From a virus, in IMG/VR virus record IMGVR_UViG_3300027905_000003, positions 1 to 58,945 of that record: a DNA stretch of 58,945 nucleotides; one strand, 5' to 3'. Within the stretch, counting starts at the first letter, position 1. Each line of letters begins with the position of its first letter. Both the position numbers and the translations under genes were made by a program. The notes under the pieces are model-generated. The model made no database searches, was not told the DNA's origin, and worked only from the letters and a program-made list of their open reading frames with translations. Below, piece by piece: positions 32,412 to 40,642 of this stretch.

Positions 32412-32669
32412 ATGGCCTCCTCTCGCAAAGGGCGCCGGCATCGCCCGAATCGCATTCCCTCGGCTGACGAACTCGAACGCTTGGTCGATGACTTGGCCGA
32501 GGAGCGCCATGTCCCGCTCCATAGCTGGGCCGAGATCGGGGCAGGGACCGTCATGGAGATCGCCGACGAATTGGACTACGAGACGGACGACGAGGACATC
32601 GAGTCGATCCAGATCCGTCTCCGGGCACTCGCTGACATCCTGAGCAAGTTGGGCGACCGGCTCCGGTGA
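32412..32669 (+). CDS. Unknown 85-aa helical protein
   Basis: A basic start (SSRKGRRHRPNRI) then acidic helices (ADELERLVDDLAEERHVPL, LRALADILSKLG). Lies among virion genes. Possibly a scaffolding or linker protein; unproven. Confidence 0.5.
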   Translation: MASSRKGRRHRPNRIPSADELERLVDDLAEERHVPLHSWAEIGAGTVMEIADELDYETDDEDIESIQIRLRALADILSKLGDRLR

Positions 32670-32676
32670 TGCGCCC

Positions 32677-33327
32677 ATGAGTGTCTTGGACCGTTTGCCG
32701 CGCCGGCATCCCTTCGCGCCCAAGACGATCGCGAACCCGACCGGCATGCCCCCGGACGTCGAGGGCGCGTCGGGACGCTACGCGCAGGTCAACCCGGCGC
32801 TCAACTACGACGCCTACACGCCGGCCCCGGGGGTATCCGCCCCGCTCCAGCAGCCCACGCCCAATCTCCAGATCCATCCGGCCTGGGAGTATCCGCCCAA
32901 GGGCAGTCAGAACTTCTCGGCCCCGAACCGAAGCTTGGGTGTCATCACCGGGACACTCGCCGCCGGCGCCGGGTCAACCCTCGTCTTAGCCTCGCTCGCC
33001 TACTCCTCTCCGTCCAACTACATCACCGTCGTCCGCACGGTGAGTGCCTTCATCAATGCCCCGGACGGGAATAACGACATCAGTTGGATCTTGCAGGTGA
33101 ACGGGCAGGCGGTGCAGAACGGGGCGTTCACGATCTTCCCGTTCATTGCCGGCGCGGTGATCCGTTCCTTCTCGGTCGTCTTCCGCGACATCGAGCCCAA
33201 CTCGACGATCAGTCTCTTGATTCAGAACAACGCCGCCTCGGGGCCTTATACGGTGGGCGGCGGGTTCAGTGGCTGGTCGTATGCGATTCAGGCCGAGCAG
33301 TTGTTGACGGGCGGGTTGCCGAATTGA
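32677..33327 (+). CDS. Virion beta-sandwich protein
   Basis: 216 residues. A Pro-rich N-terminal arm is followed by a beta domain (SLGVITGTLAAGAGSTLVLA, ISWILQVNGQAVQNGAFTIF, NSTISLLIQNNAASGPYTVG). Ends EQLLTGGLPN, encoded by the first of two 36-bp repeats. Likely a minor capsid or spike base. Confidence 0.55.
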   Translation: MSVLDRLPRRHPFAPKTIANPTGMPPDVEGASGRYAQVNPALNYDAYTPAPGVSAPLQQPTPNLQIHPAWEYPPKGSQNFSAPNRSLGVITGTLAAGAGSTLVLASLAYSSPSNYITVVRTVSAFINAPDGNNDISWILQVNGQAVQNGAFTIFPFIAGAVIRSFSVVFRDIEPNSTISLLIQNNAASGPYTVGGGFSGWSYAIQAEQLLTGGLPN

Positions 33328-33588
33328 GTACCTGGCCTCCGCTATCTCCACCGACTGTGTCGACCCGGTCCCCAGATCATCCGAACTGGTGGGTCCCCGA
33401 TACCCTGCGCTTTGCGGTCGCGATACCCGACGTCTTGTGGTATGTCGTTGTGCACGCGCCGATCGCCGCGCTTCGGCATCTCGTTGGCAAGCGAGATCGG
33501 TCTAGGCGTCGTGCGCTGCGCTGGTACCTCCAAAACAGTCGCGCGCCGGTCACCGAGCAGTTGTTGACGGGCGGGTTGCCGAATTGAG
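33293..33588. repeat. 36-bp direct repeats bracketing one cistron
   Basis: A 36-bp sequence coding EQLLTGGLPN plus the TTGA stop/start occurs at 33293-33328 and 33553-33588, 260 bp apart. Two successive genes therefore end in the same ten residues and hand over translation by the same TTGA. Confidence 0.9.
33324..33587 (+). CDS. 87-aa membrane protein in a repeat-bracketed cassette
   Basis: TTG start overlapping the previous stop (TTGA). Contains WWVPDTLRFAVAIPDVLWYV, part of one membrane helix, then Arg-rich (KRDRSRRRALRWY) and the repeated end EQLLTGGLPN. Looks inserted between two older genes. Confidence 0.55.
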   Translation: MSTWPPLSPPTVSTRSPDHPNWWVPDTLRFAVAIPDVLWYVVVHAPIAALRHLVGKRDRSRRRALRWYLQNSRAPVTEQLLTGGLPN

Positions 33589-33925
33589 ACTCGCCTCGCG
33601 TCGCCGCAATTGCGTTCGCCGGAACCCGGTCGAGACCGAGACGAACGCATTGGAAGAAGTCTTGGACGCGTTTCGCGCCCTCAAGCGCCTCCGCGAGCAT
33701 CTCGTCGAGTTGGCCCACGTCATCACCGCCGAGGACGAGGAGGTGGCCGAGACCACGAGCCGCGCGCTGCTCCGTGACCTCGATGACAGCGAGGCCGGAC
33801 TCGTCAACGCCATGCGCGTGCTGATCTCGGGGAAGTACAAGCGCCAAGCCATCGAAGCGCGCATCGTCCGCGTCGAAGATGATCCCGACTACGGGGACAC
33901 AGACCCGCTCGCGAGCTTCGAGTAG
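33584..33925 (+). CDS. Helical protein in the virion operon
   Basis: TTG start at the second TTGA. 113 residues, helices throughout (LEEVLDAFRALKRLREHLVE, SRALLRDLDDSEAGLVNAMR). Soluble. Function unknown. Confidence 0.55.
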   Translation: MRLASRRRNCVRRNPVETETNALEEVLDAFRALKRLREHLVELAHVITAEDEEVAETTSRALLRDLDDSEAGLVNAMRVLISGKYKRQAIEARIVRVEDDPDYGDTDPLASFE

Positions 33926-33929
33926 TCGC

Positions 33930-34139
33930 ATGCCGCGTCGCGCCAATCCGCTCTCGGTTGATCCCGCCTCGCTCGACGACTTCGCACGCCAAGTCGACCA
34001 CGCCGTGCGAGAACTCGACACCATCGACTGGCCTGACCGCAAAGTCTTCCGCGACGTCGTGGACCAAGCGAACGGGGACGGGAGCGCGTTCGCGACGGAT
34101 CTCCGGACGCTGGCATCGGCGCTCCGCAAGTACGGGTAA
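33930..34139 (+). CDS. Unknown 69-aa protein
   Basis: MPRRANPLSVDPASLDDFAR then WPDRKVFRDVVDQANGD. The short basic start with NPL recalls the Arg/Asn-Pro-rich openings of other virion proteins here. Soluble. Confidence 0.5.
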   Translation: MPRRANPLSVDPASLDDFARQVDHAVRELDTIDWPDRKVFRDVVDQANGDGSAFATDLRTLASALRKYG

Positions 34140-34142
34140 GCG

Positions 34143-35447
34143 ATGGCGTTCGCGATCGAAGACCTCGTCGTCTCCCCCGGTATCAATGCGGGCTCGCCCT
34201 TCGCGTTGGGCGATGTCTTGTACGTGGCCCAGGTGTCTCCCGCGATCGCGGCCTCGACGCCCGTCATCCAGATCAACACGGCGACCAGTCCGCAGCAGGT
34301 CCAGATCGGACCCTTCGCCACGATCCCCGGTGCGACGGTCATCGGAAGCGGGGCCGTCGTCCCCACGGGAGGGGCCGGCAACGAAGTCGTCATCGGCACC
34401 AACGCCTCGACGGGCTTGGATACGCAAGACTCCATTGCGATCGGGCATGGGGCCACGACGGGCATTCTCAATAGCGCGAACGGCGGCGTGGCGCTCGGGG
34501 TCGGGGCCACGGTCGGGGGCGCCGGCTCGAATGCGGGGGGAGGCGTCGCAGTCGGGGAGACGGCCACCGCGAACAACGGCGTGGCGATCGGGGCCGCAGC
34601 CGTCTGTCTCTTGGGACAAGTCGCGATCGGGTCCGGGTCACTAGCGCAGAACTTCGGCGTCGCGGTCGGCGGCGGGGCCGCGGCGTTTATCGGCGCGGCG
34701 CACGGCAACGGCAGCGTCGCGATCGGCCGCAATGCGAGCGCCGGCGAGTCGACCGACATCGCGATCGGCACTGGGAACGGTGGGACCCTGGGCGGGGAAG
34801 GCGGGAACGTCATGCTGGGCTCAGGCGTCGGGAGCGCGGGCGTCACGGGCCACGACTGCGTCTGCGTCGGCTCCTCGAGCAACTCGGGCGGCGGCTTCAC
34901 CGCGGCCGCCTCCTCGGGCAACTTCTCGACGGTCATAGGCGGCAACTCGACGGCCGCCCACATCGGCGTCCACATCTTCGGCCGCGGGATCACGAGCACG
35001 GCCAACAACCAGTGCGTGATCGGTGGGACCGATGACCCGGTCGCCACGGTGTACGTCGGGAATGGGATCACGAACACGGGGCCGCAGAACGTCATTCTCG
35101 GCGTGACGGGCGCATCCGGCGCCAACGTGGGCGGCGCGCAACTCACGATCGCGGGCGGGATCTCGACCGGCACGGGCTTGGGTGGACCCATCCTGTTCCA
35201 GACGACGCCTGCTGGGCTCGCGGGCTCATCTCCCAATGCGCTGACGACCGCGCTCACGATCGACTCGACGCAGCTCGTGACGTTCGCCAATGCGCCCTTC
35301 CTGACGACGCAAAGCGCGCCGGGCGTCGCCAACGCGGGCACGTTGACGAATCTCCCGGCGGCGGCGGCGGCCGGGAATCCGCAGGTCTACTTGCAACTGA
35401 AGTCGACCGGCCACACCTACGTCGTGCCAGCCTGGCAGGTCGCGTAG
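34143..35447 (+). CDS. YadA-like trimeric spike/fibre
   Basis: 434 residues. Repeated left-handed-helix units such as IAIGHGATTG, GVALGVGATV, GVAIGAAAV and VAIGSGS match the head repeats of trimeric autotransporter adhesins. The end (LKSTGHTYVVPAWQVA) is compact and may be the tip. A trimeric receptor-binding spike on the virion is the natural reading. Ala/Gly-rich codon use, no signal peptide. Confidence 0.65.
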   Translation: MAFAIEDLVVSPGINAGSPFALGDVLYVAQVSPAIAASTPVIQINTATSPQQVQIGPFATIPGATVIGSGAVVPTGGAGNEVVIGTNASTGLDTQDSIAIGHGATTGILNSANGGVALGVGATVGGAGSNAGGGVAVGETATANNGVAIGAAAVCLLGQVAIGSGSLAQNFGVAVGGGAAAFIGAAHGNGSVAIGRNASAGESTDIAIGTGNGGTLGGEGGNVMLGSGVGSAGVTGHDCVCVGSSSNSGGGFTAAASSGNFSTVIGGNSTAAHIGVHIFGRGITSTANNQCVIGGTDDPVATVYVGNGITNTGPQNVILGVTGASGANVGGAQLTIAGGISTGTGLGGPILFQTTPAGLAGSSPNALTTALTIDSTQLVTFANAPFLTTQSAPGVANAGTLTNLPAAAAAGNPQVYLQLKSTGHTYVVPAWQVA

Positions 35448-35459
35448 AGAAACGACGAT

Positions 35460-36776
35460 ATGGCGACCTCCATCATCGACACGATCGTCCCGACGCCGGC
35501 GACGCCGCCCCCTGTGATCTCGGTGTTCGGTCGGGTGGGCGCCGTGGTCGCCCAGACGGGGGATTACACGGTGGCCCAGGTGACCGGGGCCGCCCCGTTA
35601 GCCTCCCCCGCCTTGACGGGAGTCCCCACGGCTCCCACCGCCGCGCCTGGGACCAACACGACACAGCTCGCGACGACCGCCTTCGTGCAATCCGCCTCGC
35701 CGGTGACGTCGGTGTTTGGCCGGACCGGGGCCGTGGTCGCCCAGACCGGCGACTACACCGTCGCGCAGGTGACCGGCGCGGCACCCTTGGCCTCTCCTGC
35801 TTTGACTGGGGTGCCCACGGCCCCGACGGCCGCTGCGGGCACCGATACGACGCAGCTCGCCACGACCGCCTTTGTCCAATCCGCCTCTCCCTCGCAGACC
35901 ACTTTCACCGCGGCCGGCGCCCAGACGTACACGATTCCCTTGGGCGCGACGTTCATCGACTTCTTCATCTACGGGAGTGCCGGCGGCGGCGGGGGGGGAC
36001 GGGAAGGACCCGCAGCAGAAGCCTCAGTCGGCGGCGGTGGTGGTGGCGGTGGCGGCTACCTCTTCCTCCGCTACCCAGTCTCGGTCTTCACCGCGAACCT
36101 CGACACGCAGCTCACGATCACGGTGGGCGCCGGCGGGACGCCGGGTGCGGCGGCCACGGCCAATTCGACGAACGGCGGGAACGGCGGCACGGGCGGCACG
36201 ACCACGATCGTCGGCGCGACGTCGGCCGTGGTCTATGCCAGCATCCCTGGTGCAGGCGGGGGCGGGGGCGGACAGGCGGCCGCTGGTGGGGCGGGTGGGA
36301 CAGCCCAGTCCACGTCGCAAGGCTTCGGCGCGCATTCTCCAGAGATCGGTGAGGTTGGCGGATCGGCGTCGGCGACGGGCGGGGTTGGAGGGAACGGGAC
36401 CCAGCAGAACTCCTTGGTCGCGGCCATTTCGGATGCCGGGTCCTCGGGCTCGGCCGGCGGCGGGATCAGTACCGGTAACACGGCGGCCGCTGGGGGGATT
36501 GCGGGCGCGGCCGCGGGCTACACCGGGACCTTCAGCCAAGCGGCCGGCGGCACCGTCGGGAACAATGGCAACAACGGCTACACTCCACCGGCGGGCGTCC
36601 CCTACTCGGGCGGCGGCGGCTCGGGCGGTGGCGGCAACACAGCGGGTGTGGGCGGCACGGGCGGGCTGGGCGGACCCGGCGCGGGCGGTGGCGGCGGCGG
36701 CGCCTCGCGGAACGGCGCCAACTCGGGCGCTGGCGGGGCGGGCGGGAATGCGGGAGTATACGTGTATGCCCACTGA
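35460..36776 (+). CDS. Gly-rich receptor-binding fibre
   Basis: 438 residues. Two near-identical repeats (SVFGRTGAVVAQTGDYTVAQ then GAAPLASPALTGVP) are the standard motif of phage tail fibres. The C-terminal 250 residues are almost pure Gly/Ala loops (GGGGGGGGGYLFLRYPVS, GVGGTGGLGG), like the polyglycine tips of gp38-type adhesins. It should determine host range. Internal repeats make it prone to recombination. Confidence 0.8.
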   Translation: MATSIIDTIVPTPATPPPVISVFGRVGAVVAQTGDYTVAQVTGAAPLASPALTGVPTAPTAAPGTNTTQLATTAFVQSASPVTSVFGRTGAVVAQTGDYTVAQVTGAAPLASPALTGVPTAPTAAAGTDTTQLATTAFVQSASPSQTTFTAAGAQTYTIPLGATFIDFFIYGSAGGGGGGREGPAAEASVGGGGGGGGGYLFLRYPVSVFTANLDTQLTITVGAGGTPGAAATANSTNGGNGGTGGTTTIVGATSAVVYASIPGAGGGGGGQAAAGGAGGTAQSTSQGFGAHSPEIGEVGGSASATGGVGGNGTQQNSLVAAISDAGSSGSAGGGISTGNTAAAGGIAGAAAGYTGTFSQAAGGTVGNNGNNGYTPPAGVPYSGGGGSGGGGNTAGVGGTGGLGGPGAGGGGGGASRNGANSGAGGAGGNAGVYVYAH

Positions 36777-36817
36777 TCTGATTCAGGGCCTCTCCATCAT
36801 CTCACCCCGAGCGGGAC

Positions 36818-36916
36818 ATGAGCAAATTGGACCAGCGACTCTGGCTCGTGATCGTGGTGGGCGCCGTCCTCTTCACCGCTCTCGTAGTGTGGCTCGTGGC
36901 CGAGAACATGCGGTAA
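36818..36916 (+). CDS. 32-aa membrane peptide
   Basis: LWLVIVVGAVLFTALVVWLV is a single helix; GCGGGACATG precedes the start. Small membrane proteins are common in this virion block. A longer overlapping frame from 36766 is low complexity. Confidence 0.45.
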   Translation: MSKLDQRLWLVIVVGAVLFTALVVWLVAENMR

Positions 36917-36993
36917 CCTCGGGGCTTCTTTCGGTCGCGATGCCGCATCACGCGAAGGCGCTCATCGTCGCGGAATCGGACTAAGTCCATCCC

Positions 36994-37455
36994 ATGGCCA
37001 ACCCTCCTCCTTATCCGGCCGCCGTGACCACGTCGAGCACGACTGCGCTCTCAGGGATCACGCAGTCCGTAGTCAACGGGATGAACGAGATCACCCTCCC
37101 CGTGATCGTGGTGTCGGGCGCGATCTCGGGTCAGGCCACGGTCGGCGACTTCGTGTATCTCCAGACCCCCGAATTGGCCGGAGCCACGGTACTGGATGCG
37201 AATACGAATGAGATCCTCGCCAGTCTCGCGCTCTTTCAAACCGCATTCTTCCTCGCCTCGGCGAACCTCGTGTGGAAAGCCGTGGCCGCCTTGGCGCCCG
37301 TGTGCTTGCGGCTCATCCCCAAGGGCGCGGTCAACACGCTCGCCTTCGGCAGCGCGAACGCCGCAACGGAGATCACGACGCCGGGCGCGCTCGCGGGCTT
37401 TATCCCCGTCATTGCCCCCAATGGGGCGATCGGTTACATGCCCTACTGGCAATAA
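36994..37455 (+). CDS. Fibre-associated beta protein
   Basis: 153 residues. VNGMNEITLPVIVVSGAISG and SAATEITTPGALAG-like segments suggest a beta-sandwich with no membrane segment. It sits between two fibre genes, so a fibre tip or chaperone is likely. Confidence 0.5.
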   Translation: MANPPPYPAAVTTSSTTALSGITQSVVNGMNEITLPVIVVSGAISGQATVGDFVYLQTPELAGATVLDANTNEILASLALFQTAFFLASANLVWKAVAALAPVCLRLIPKGAVNTLAFGSANAATEITTPGALAGFIPVIAPNGAIGYMPYWQ

Positions 37456-37473
37456 CACTTCCGGAGACCCGCT

Positions 37474-37758
37474 ATGCACTGGCTCGATGACGTCGTCGCC
37501 ACCCTCACCAAAGAAGCCCAACGCTGGAGAAGCTCACACGCCGACAAAGCGGAAGCGCATGCGACGGCGGCGGCATTGCTGCGTCGCTACGCACTCGCCA
37601 ACGAATCCCACGAAGCGGTGAAAGCCGCGCTGGCCGAGCATCCGGTCGAGGCATCCGATGTCGCCCCTGCTCCCGTCGTGACTGAGGTGCGCGATCGCGT
37701 CGAACTGGTGCCGCCCGTGCATCCGGTCGACCCCGATGCCGAAACCCCGACCGTATAA
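37474..37758 (+). CDS. Helical protein with acidic/Pro tail
   Basis: 94 residues: a helix-rich N-terminal half (WLDDVVATLTKEAQRWRSSH) and a Val/Pro/Asp tail. Ends just before a terminator. Confidence 0.5.
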   Translation: MHWLDDVVATLTKEAQRWRSSHADKAEAHATAAALLRRYALANESHEAVKAALAEHPVEASDVAPAPVVTEVRDRVELVPPVHPVDPDAETPTV

Positions 37759-37762
37759 GAAT

Positions 37763-37790
37763 GCCATTGTAATGGCCTAAGTATTTTTCT
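37763..37790 (+). terminator. Intrinsic terminator
   Basis: GCCATT-GT-AATGGC hairpin followed by TATTTTTCT. It closes the virion operon just before the third leader hairpin. Confidence 0.6.
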
Positions 37791-37793
37791 CTA

Positions 37794-37813
37794 ACGCACG
37801 CCGTGAGGCGTTC
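37794..37813 (+). promoter_or_regulatory. GTGA-tetraloop leader hairpin (copy 3)
   Basis: Exact 20-base copy of the element at 31859, with the hairpin ending 9 bases before ATG 37821. The GTG within the loop is not the likely start. Confidence 0.75.
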
Positions 37814-37820
37814 CGTTCAC

Positions 37821-38279
37821 ATGCCCTTCCTCGACATTCAGCACGAAGTCCTCGACGTCTTCGGCTCGGGGGCGACCGGCTTCAAGCCCGTCGTACGTAC
37901 GACGTATGGGTTCGACTCCTCCATAGGCTTCGGGTACCGACTCCAGAAGCCCGTGTTTCAGGCGAACATCGTCGTCGATCTGAACCTTGGGAACTACATC
38001 AGGGTCATCGCGACAGCGAACACCAACATTACGCTCCTCGCCCCGGTGAACGTGCCACAGATATTCGCGATGCCGATCGTGATTGAGATTTCCAACGCGA
38101 GCGGGGGGGCCATGGGTTCAGTGACCCTCAATGCGGCGTACCTCTCGCCGTCGACGGCGGCGTTCTCGACGCAACCAGCCAATGGTAAAAACCAGGTGGC
38201 CGGATGGTTCAACGTTGGAACCCAAGCCGTTCCGGTGTGGCACCAGTGGTTCATACAATCCAGTGATTCGAGTAATTGA
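37821..38279 (+). CDS. Virion beta protein (fibre tip or capsid decoration)
   Basis: 152 residues beginning MPFLDIQHEVLDVFGSGATG, all beta (ANIVVDLNLGNYIRVIATAN, AFSTQPANGKNQVAGWF). The end resembles tail-fibre tips (VPVWHQWFIQSS). Shares a leader hairpin with two capsid-type genes, so co-regulation as a virion component is likely. Confidence 0.6.
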   Translation: MPFLDIQHEVLDVFGSGATGFKPVVRTTYGFDSSIGFGYRLQKPVFQANIVVDLNLGNYIRVIATANTNITLLAPVNVPQIFAMPIVIEISNASGGAMGSVTLNAAYLSPSTAAFSTQPANGKNQVAGWFNVGTQAVPVWHQWFIQSSDSSN

Positions 38280-38284
38280 CCCTC

Positions 38285-38485
38285 ATGCGAACATGCTTCC
38301 GCCATCCTGATCGCGAGACGTCGGTCGTCTCGATGTTCGTCCATCGCACCTTCACCGTCGGCGCGGGCGAGGAGAAATCCGTGATGGCGGTCTGTGGGGC
38401 CGAGGCGATGTGTGAGGAGTGCTTTCTCGGCACCGGGGCGGGGAGCGCTGCGGATTGGACTCGGGTCAGCGGGGCCTGTCGATGA
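38285..38485 (+). CDS. Small zinc-binding protein
   Basis: 66 residues: MRTCFRHPDRETSVV, then VCGAEAMCEECF, spacing right for a treble-clef zinc site (CxxH...CxxC). Coupled by ATGA to the lysin gene. Confidence 0.55.
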   Translation: MRTCFRHPDRETSVVSMFVHRTFTVGAGEEKSVMAVCGAEAMCEECFLGTGAGSAADWTRVSGACR

Positions 38486-39141
38486 CGACGGTCACCGGCA
38501 TCGACGTCGCGGGCGATGTCCGCCCCTACTTGCCGCAGTTCAAAGCGGCGGGGATCTCATTCGTGTTCCGCTACTACGCGCTGCAAGAAGACACGCGGAT
38601 TCCAGGGAAGATCATCTCGGCGGATGAAGCGCAAGCGATCAGCGCGGCGGGATTCAAACTGGGCGCGGTGTTCGAGAACGGACAGCCGACGACTCCGGAG
38701 TACTTCACGAGCGACCGGGGCCGAACCGACGCGGCCATCGCGTTGCAGTGCGCGGCGCGCATCGCGCAGCCCGCGAATACGCCGATCTTTTTCACGGTCG
38801 ACGGCGACCTGCCGTACGGAGACATCAGCACCGCGGTCTTCAACTATTTCGTCGGCATCCGGAACGCGATCTCACCCGCGTATCCGGTCGGGGTCTACGG
38901 CTCAGGATTAGTCTGCGAGAAGATGACGGACTGGGCGCTCGCCAAGTACTCCTGGCTCGCCGGCGCGAAAGACTGGGCGGGATACAGTGACTTCCTACCT
39001 CGCGCGACGATCGTCCAGGGATCACTGCCGGCCGCACTCCACGGGATTCCCGACTTCCCGTATTCGGACAGTGATGGGGATACGACATCGGCTATTGACT
39101 ACGGGGGATTTCAGGTGCCGGTCGACGTGAGTGCCGCATGA
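38482..39141 (+). CDS. DUF1906 glycoside-hydrolase-like lysin
   Basis: 219 residues. TGIDVAGDVRPYLPQFKAAG, FVFRYYALQE, ADEAQAISAAGFKLGAVFEN and IFFTVDGD give the TIM-barrel pattern of DUF1906 (Rv2525c-like), with Asp near residue 7 and a second acidic cluster. Phages of Gram-positive and other bacteria use this family as peptidoglycan-cutting endolysins. The adjacent holin-like and small membrane genes support lysis. Confidence 0.75.
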   Translation: MTTVTGIDVAGDVRPYLPQFKAAGISFVFRYYALQEDTRIPGKIISADEAQAISAAGFKLGAVFENGQPTTPEYFTSDRGRTDAAIALQCAARIAQPANTPIFFTVDGDLPYGDISTAVFNYFVGIRNAISPAYPVGVYGSGLVCEKMTDWALAKYSWLAGAKDWAGYSDFLPRATIVQGSLPAALHGIPDFPYSDSDGDTTSAIDYGGFQVPVDVSAA

Positions 39142-39335
39142 TTGAGTTTCTTGGTGGACCGAAGGATGGCGATGTCGAAGCGCCTGTCGGGGCCCTGCCC
39201 GCCGTGTTGCCGTGCCGAGACGGGTACTACTATCTGCGCGCTCGGCGCACCGACCTCGTGACGACAGCGTCCACGTGTGGCCCACTGCCCGTCGGCACGT
39301 ACGAGTATTCGTATCAGTGGCAGGCGACCGCATGA
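39138..39335 (+). CDS. GGPxDG phage protein
   Basis: 65 residues opening MIEFLGGPKDGDVEAPVG, with DGYYYLRARR and a Tyr-rich end (YEYSYQW). Small GG-x-DG proteins of this layout are frequent near phage structural genes as I recall. Function unknown. Confidence 0.6.
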   Translation: MIEFLGGPKDGDVEAPVGALPAVLPCRDGYYYLRARRTDLVTTASTCGPLPVGTYEYSYQWQATA

Positions 39336-39634
39336 GAACCACCGTCAAGCGACTGATCAAGGCACTCGGTGAGTACCCGCCGGATGCCGTTGTGCTCGTG
39401 CCAGAGTTTCCGTCGGGCCGTGTGCGGGATCTCATCCTCGCGGGGCGGGAGATCATGCAGGTCGATGCCAAGCGGGTCGTGCGCTCCCGGACGGTCCCGA
39501 ACCGGCGCCACGAACACGCTAGGCCCCGGCGGGTCCGCTTCACGGAGTACGAGCTCCGACGCTATGGCTCGAAGCTGAAAGCGCCTCGCGGGTTTCCGGT
39601 CAAGGCCGTGTACTTCAACATCGCTGATGAGTAG
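39332..39634 (+). CDS. Unknown basic 100-aa protein
   Basis: MRTTVKRLIKALGEYPPDAV, PSGRVRDLILAGREIMQV, then an Arg-rich region. Alpha/beta, soluble. Possibly nucleic-acid binding. ATGA coupled. Confidence 0.5.
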   Translation: MRTTVKRLIKALGEYPPDAVVLVPEFPSGRVRDLILAGREIMQVDAKRVVRSRTVPNRRHEHARPRRVRFTEYELRRYGSKLKAPRGFPVKAVYFNIADE

Positions 39635-39893
39635 CGATAGGAGCCCCATGACGATGCCACCGATGACGCCAGCCATGGCCGCCGACCTCACGCGCCAGTT
39701 CGACATCGTGAATGCGCTGCAGGCTGCCGAAGACCTCGTGCGCAAGCAGCTCCGGGAAGGGAAGGCGACCTACACGAAGCTCAGCGATGAGTGTGATGCC
39801 GCGGCGACCGCCACGCACGAGGCGCGTCGAGAATTGCTGCGGTTATTGGTGCGACAGGGCGTGCCGGAGATATTCATCGCGGCCGGTTCCTGA
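39627..39893 (+). CDS. Unknown helical protein
   Basis: 88 residues from ATG 39627 (81 from ATG 39648). Helical (DLTRQFDIVNALQAAEDLVR, ATATHEARRELLRLLVRQG). Soluble. Function unknown. Confidence 0.5.
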   Translation: MSSDRSPMTMPPMTPAMAADLTRQFDIVNALQAAEDLVRKQLREGKATYTKLSDECDAAATATHEARRELLRLLVRQGVPEIFIAAGS

Positions 39894-39925
39894 GAGCCTC
39901 AACCTCTTTCACGGAGTGATCCGTT

Positions 39926-40162
39926 ATGACGACCCCCCCCGCTCAGACGCCCGGCGGATTTAGCCCGCGGCCCCCCGTACCGACCCGGAGCTCCGGCTGG
40001 TGGACGACCGTGGTCTCCACGGTGGTCACCGTCCTCGGTTTCTTGGACAGCCAGCAGGTCATCGCCCTCTTGCCCGCCAAGTGGGGGACGGTCCTCGCGG
40101 CCTTGGGCGCGGGCGCGGCCGCCTTCGGGCTCGTCAAGCATACCGACCAGTCGACGAGCTGA
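39926..40162 (+). CDS. Holin-like membrane protein
   Basis: 78 residues with one clear helix (WWTTVVSTVVTVLGFLDSQQ region) and a second (AALGAGAAAFGLVKH), the pattern of small phage holins. Two genes from the lysin. A hole-forming role is inferred from location and size. Confidence 0.6.
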   Translation: MTTPPAQTPGGFSPRPPVPTRSSGWWTTVVSTVVTVLGFLDSQQVIALLPAKWGTVLAALGAGAAAFGLVKHTDQSTS

Positions 40163-40166
40163 CGCC

Positions 40167-40511
40167 ATGGATACGATCCTTTCCATCATTCAGGAGCTGA
40201 TCGCGCTCTTGGGTTCAGCGAGTCTCGCCGCCGATCTCGCGACGATCGAATCCATCGCGAGCCAGCTCGTAGTCCTGGTGCGGGGCAAGAACGCGCTGCG
40301 CGACGTCCAGGCGCAGGATGCGTACAATGCCGCCGTCCTTGGGTCGGTGACCGCCGCGCAGTACCTGTATCACAACAGCCGGCCGGACTCGGGGATGCCG
40401 CACCAGGACATCGTGGACGGCCAGTTCTATTGGGCGAAGCTGTTGACGGCCGGCTGGACCGTGACCAACGAGACCGTAGTCCCTCCCGTCAGCTCGGCAC
40501 CGACGTCATGA
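40167..40511 (+). CDS. Unknown protein in the lysis module
   Basis: 114 residues. An N-terminal hydrophobic helix (ILSIIQELIALLGSASLAAD) then a soluble domain (QDAYNAAVLGSVTAAQYLYH). Probably membrane-associated through the first helix. Function unknown. Confidence 0.5.
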   Translation: MDTILSIIQELIALLGSASLAADLATIESIASQLVVLVRGKNALRDVQAQDAYNAAVLGSVTAAQYLYHNSRPDSGMPHQDIVDGQFYWAKLLTAGWTVTNETVVPPVSSAPTS

Positions 40512-40642
40512 CGAACCTGGAGGCCTACGCCTTGGGGGTCTTCTCGGGTGGCATCGTTACGGCGCTGGCCCTGGCGATCATCGCCAGAAGGTTGATGGTC
40601 ATCGGGCAAGAATGGATGGAGCGGAAAGGATTGACTCCGTGA
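40508..40642 (+). CDS. 44-aa membrane peptide
   Basis: One helix (AYALGVFSGGIVTALALAII) and a basic tail. ATGA coupled. Candidate spanin or holin helper. Confidence 0.5.
   Translation: MTNLEAYALGVFSGGIVTALALAIIARRLMVIGQEWMERKGLTP

Noticed and set aside
33377-35341. 654-aa minus-strand reading frame
   Set aside because: It is antisense to the spike gene and its upstream neighbours, with Pro/Ala-rich low-complexity sequence. The sense frames have clear motifs and coupled starts.
36766-36984. 72-aa frame overlapping the fibre end
   Set aside because: Low-complexity Arg-rich sequence; the 32-aa membrane frame inside is more plausible.
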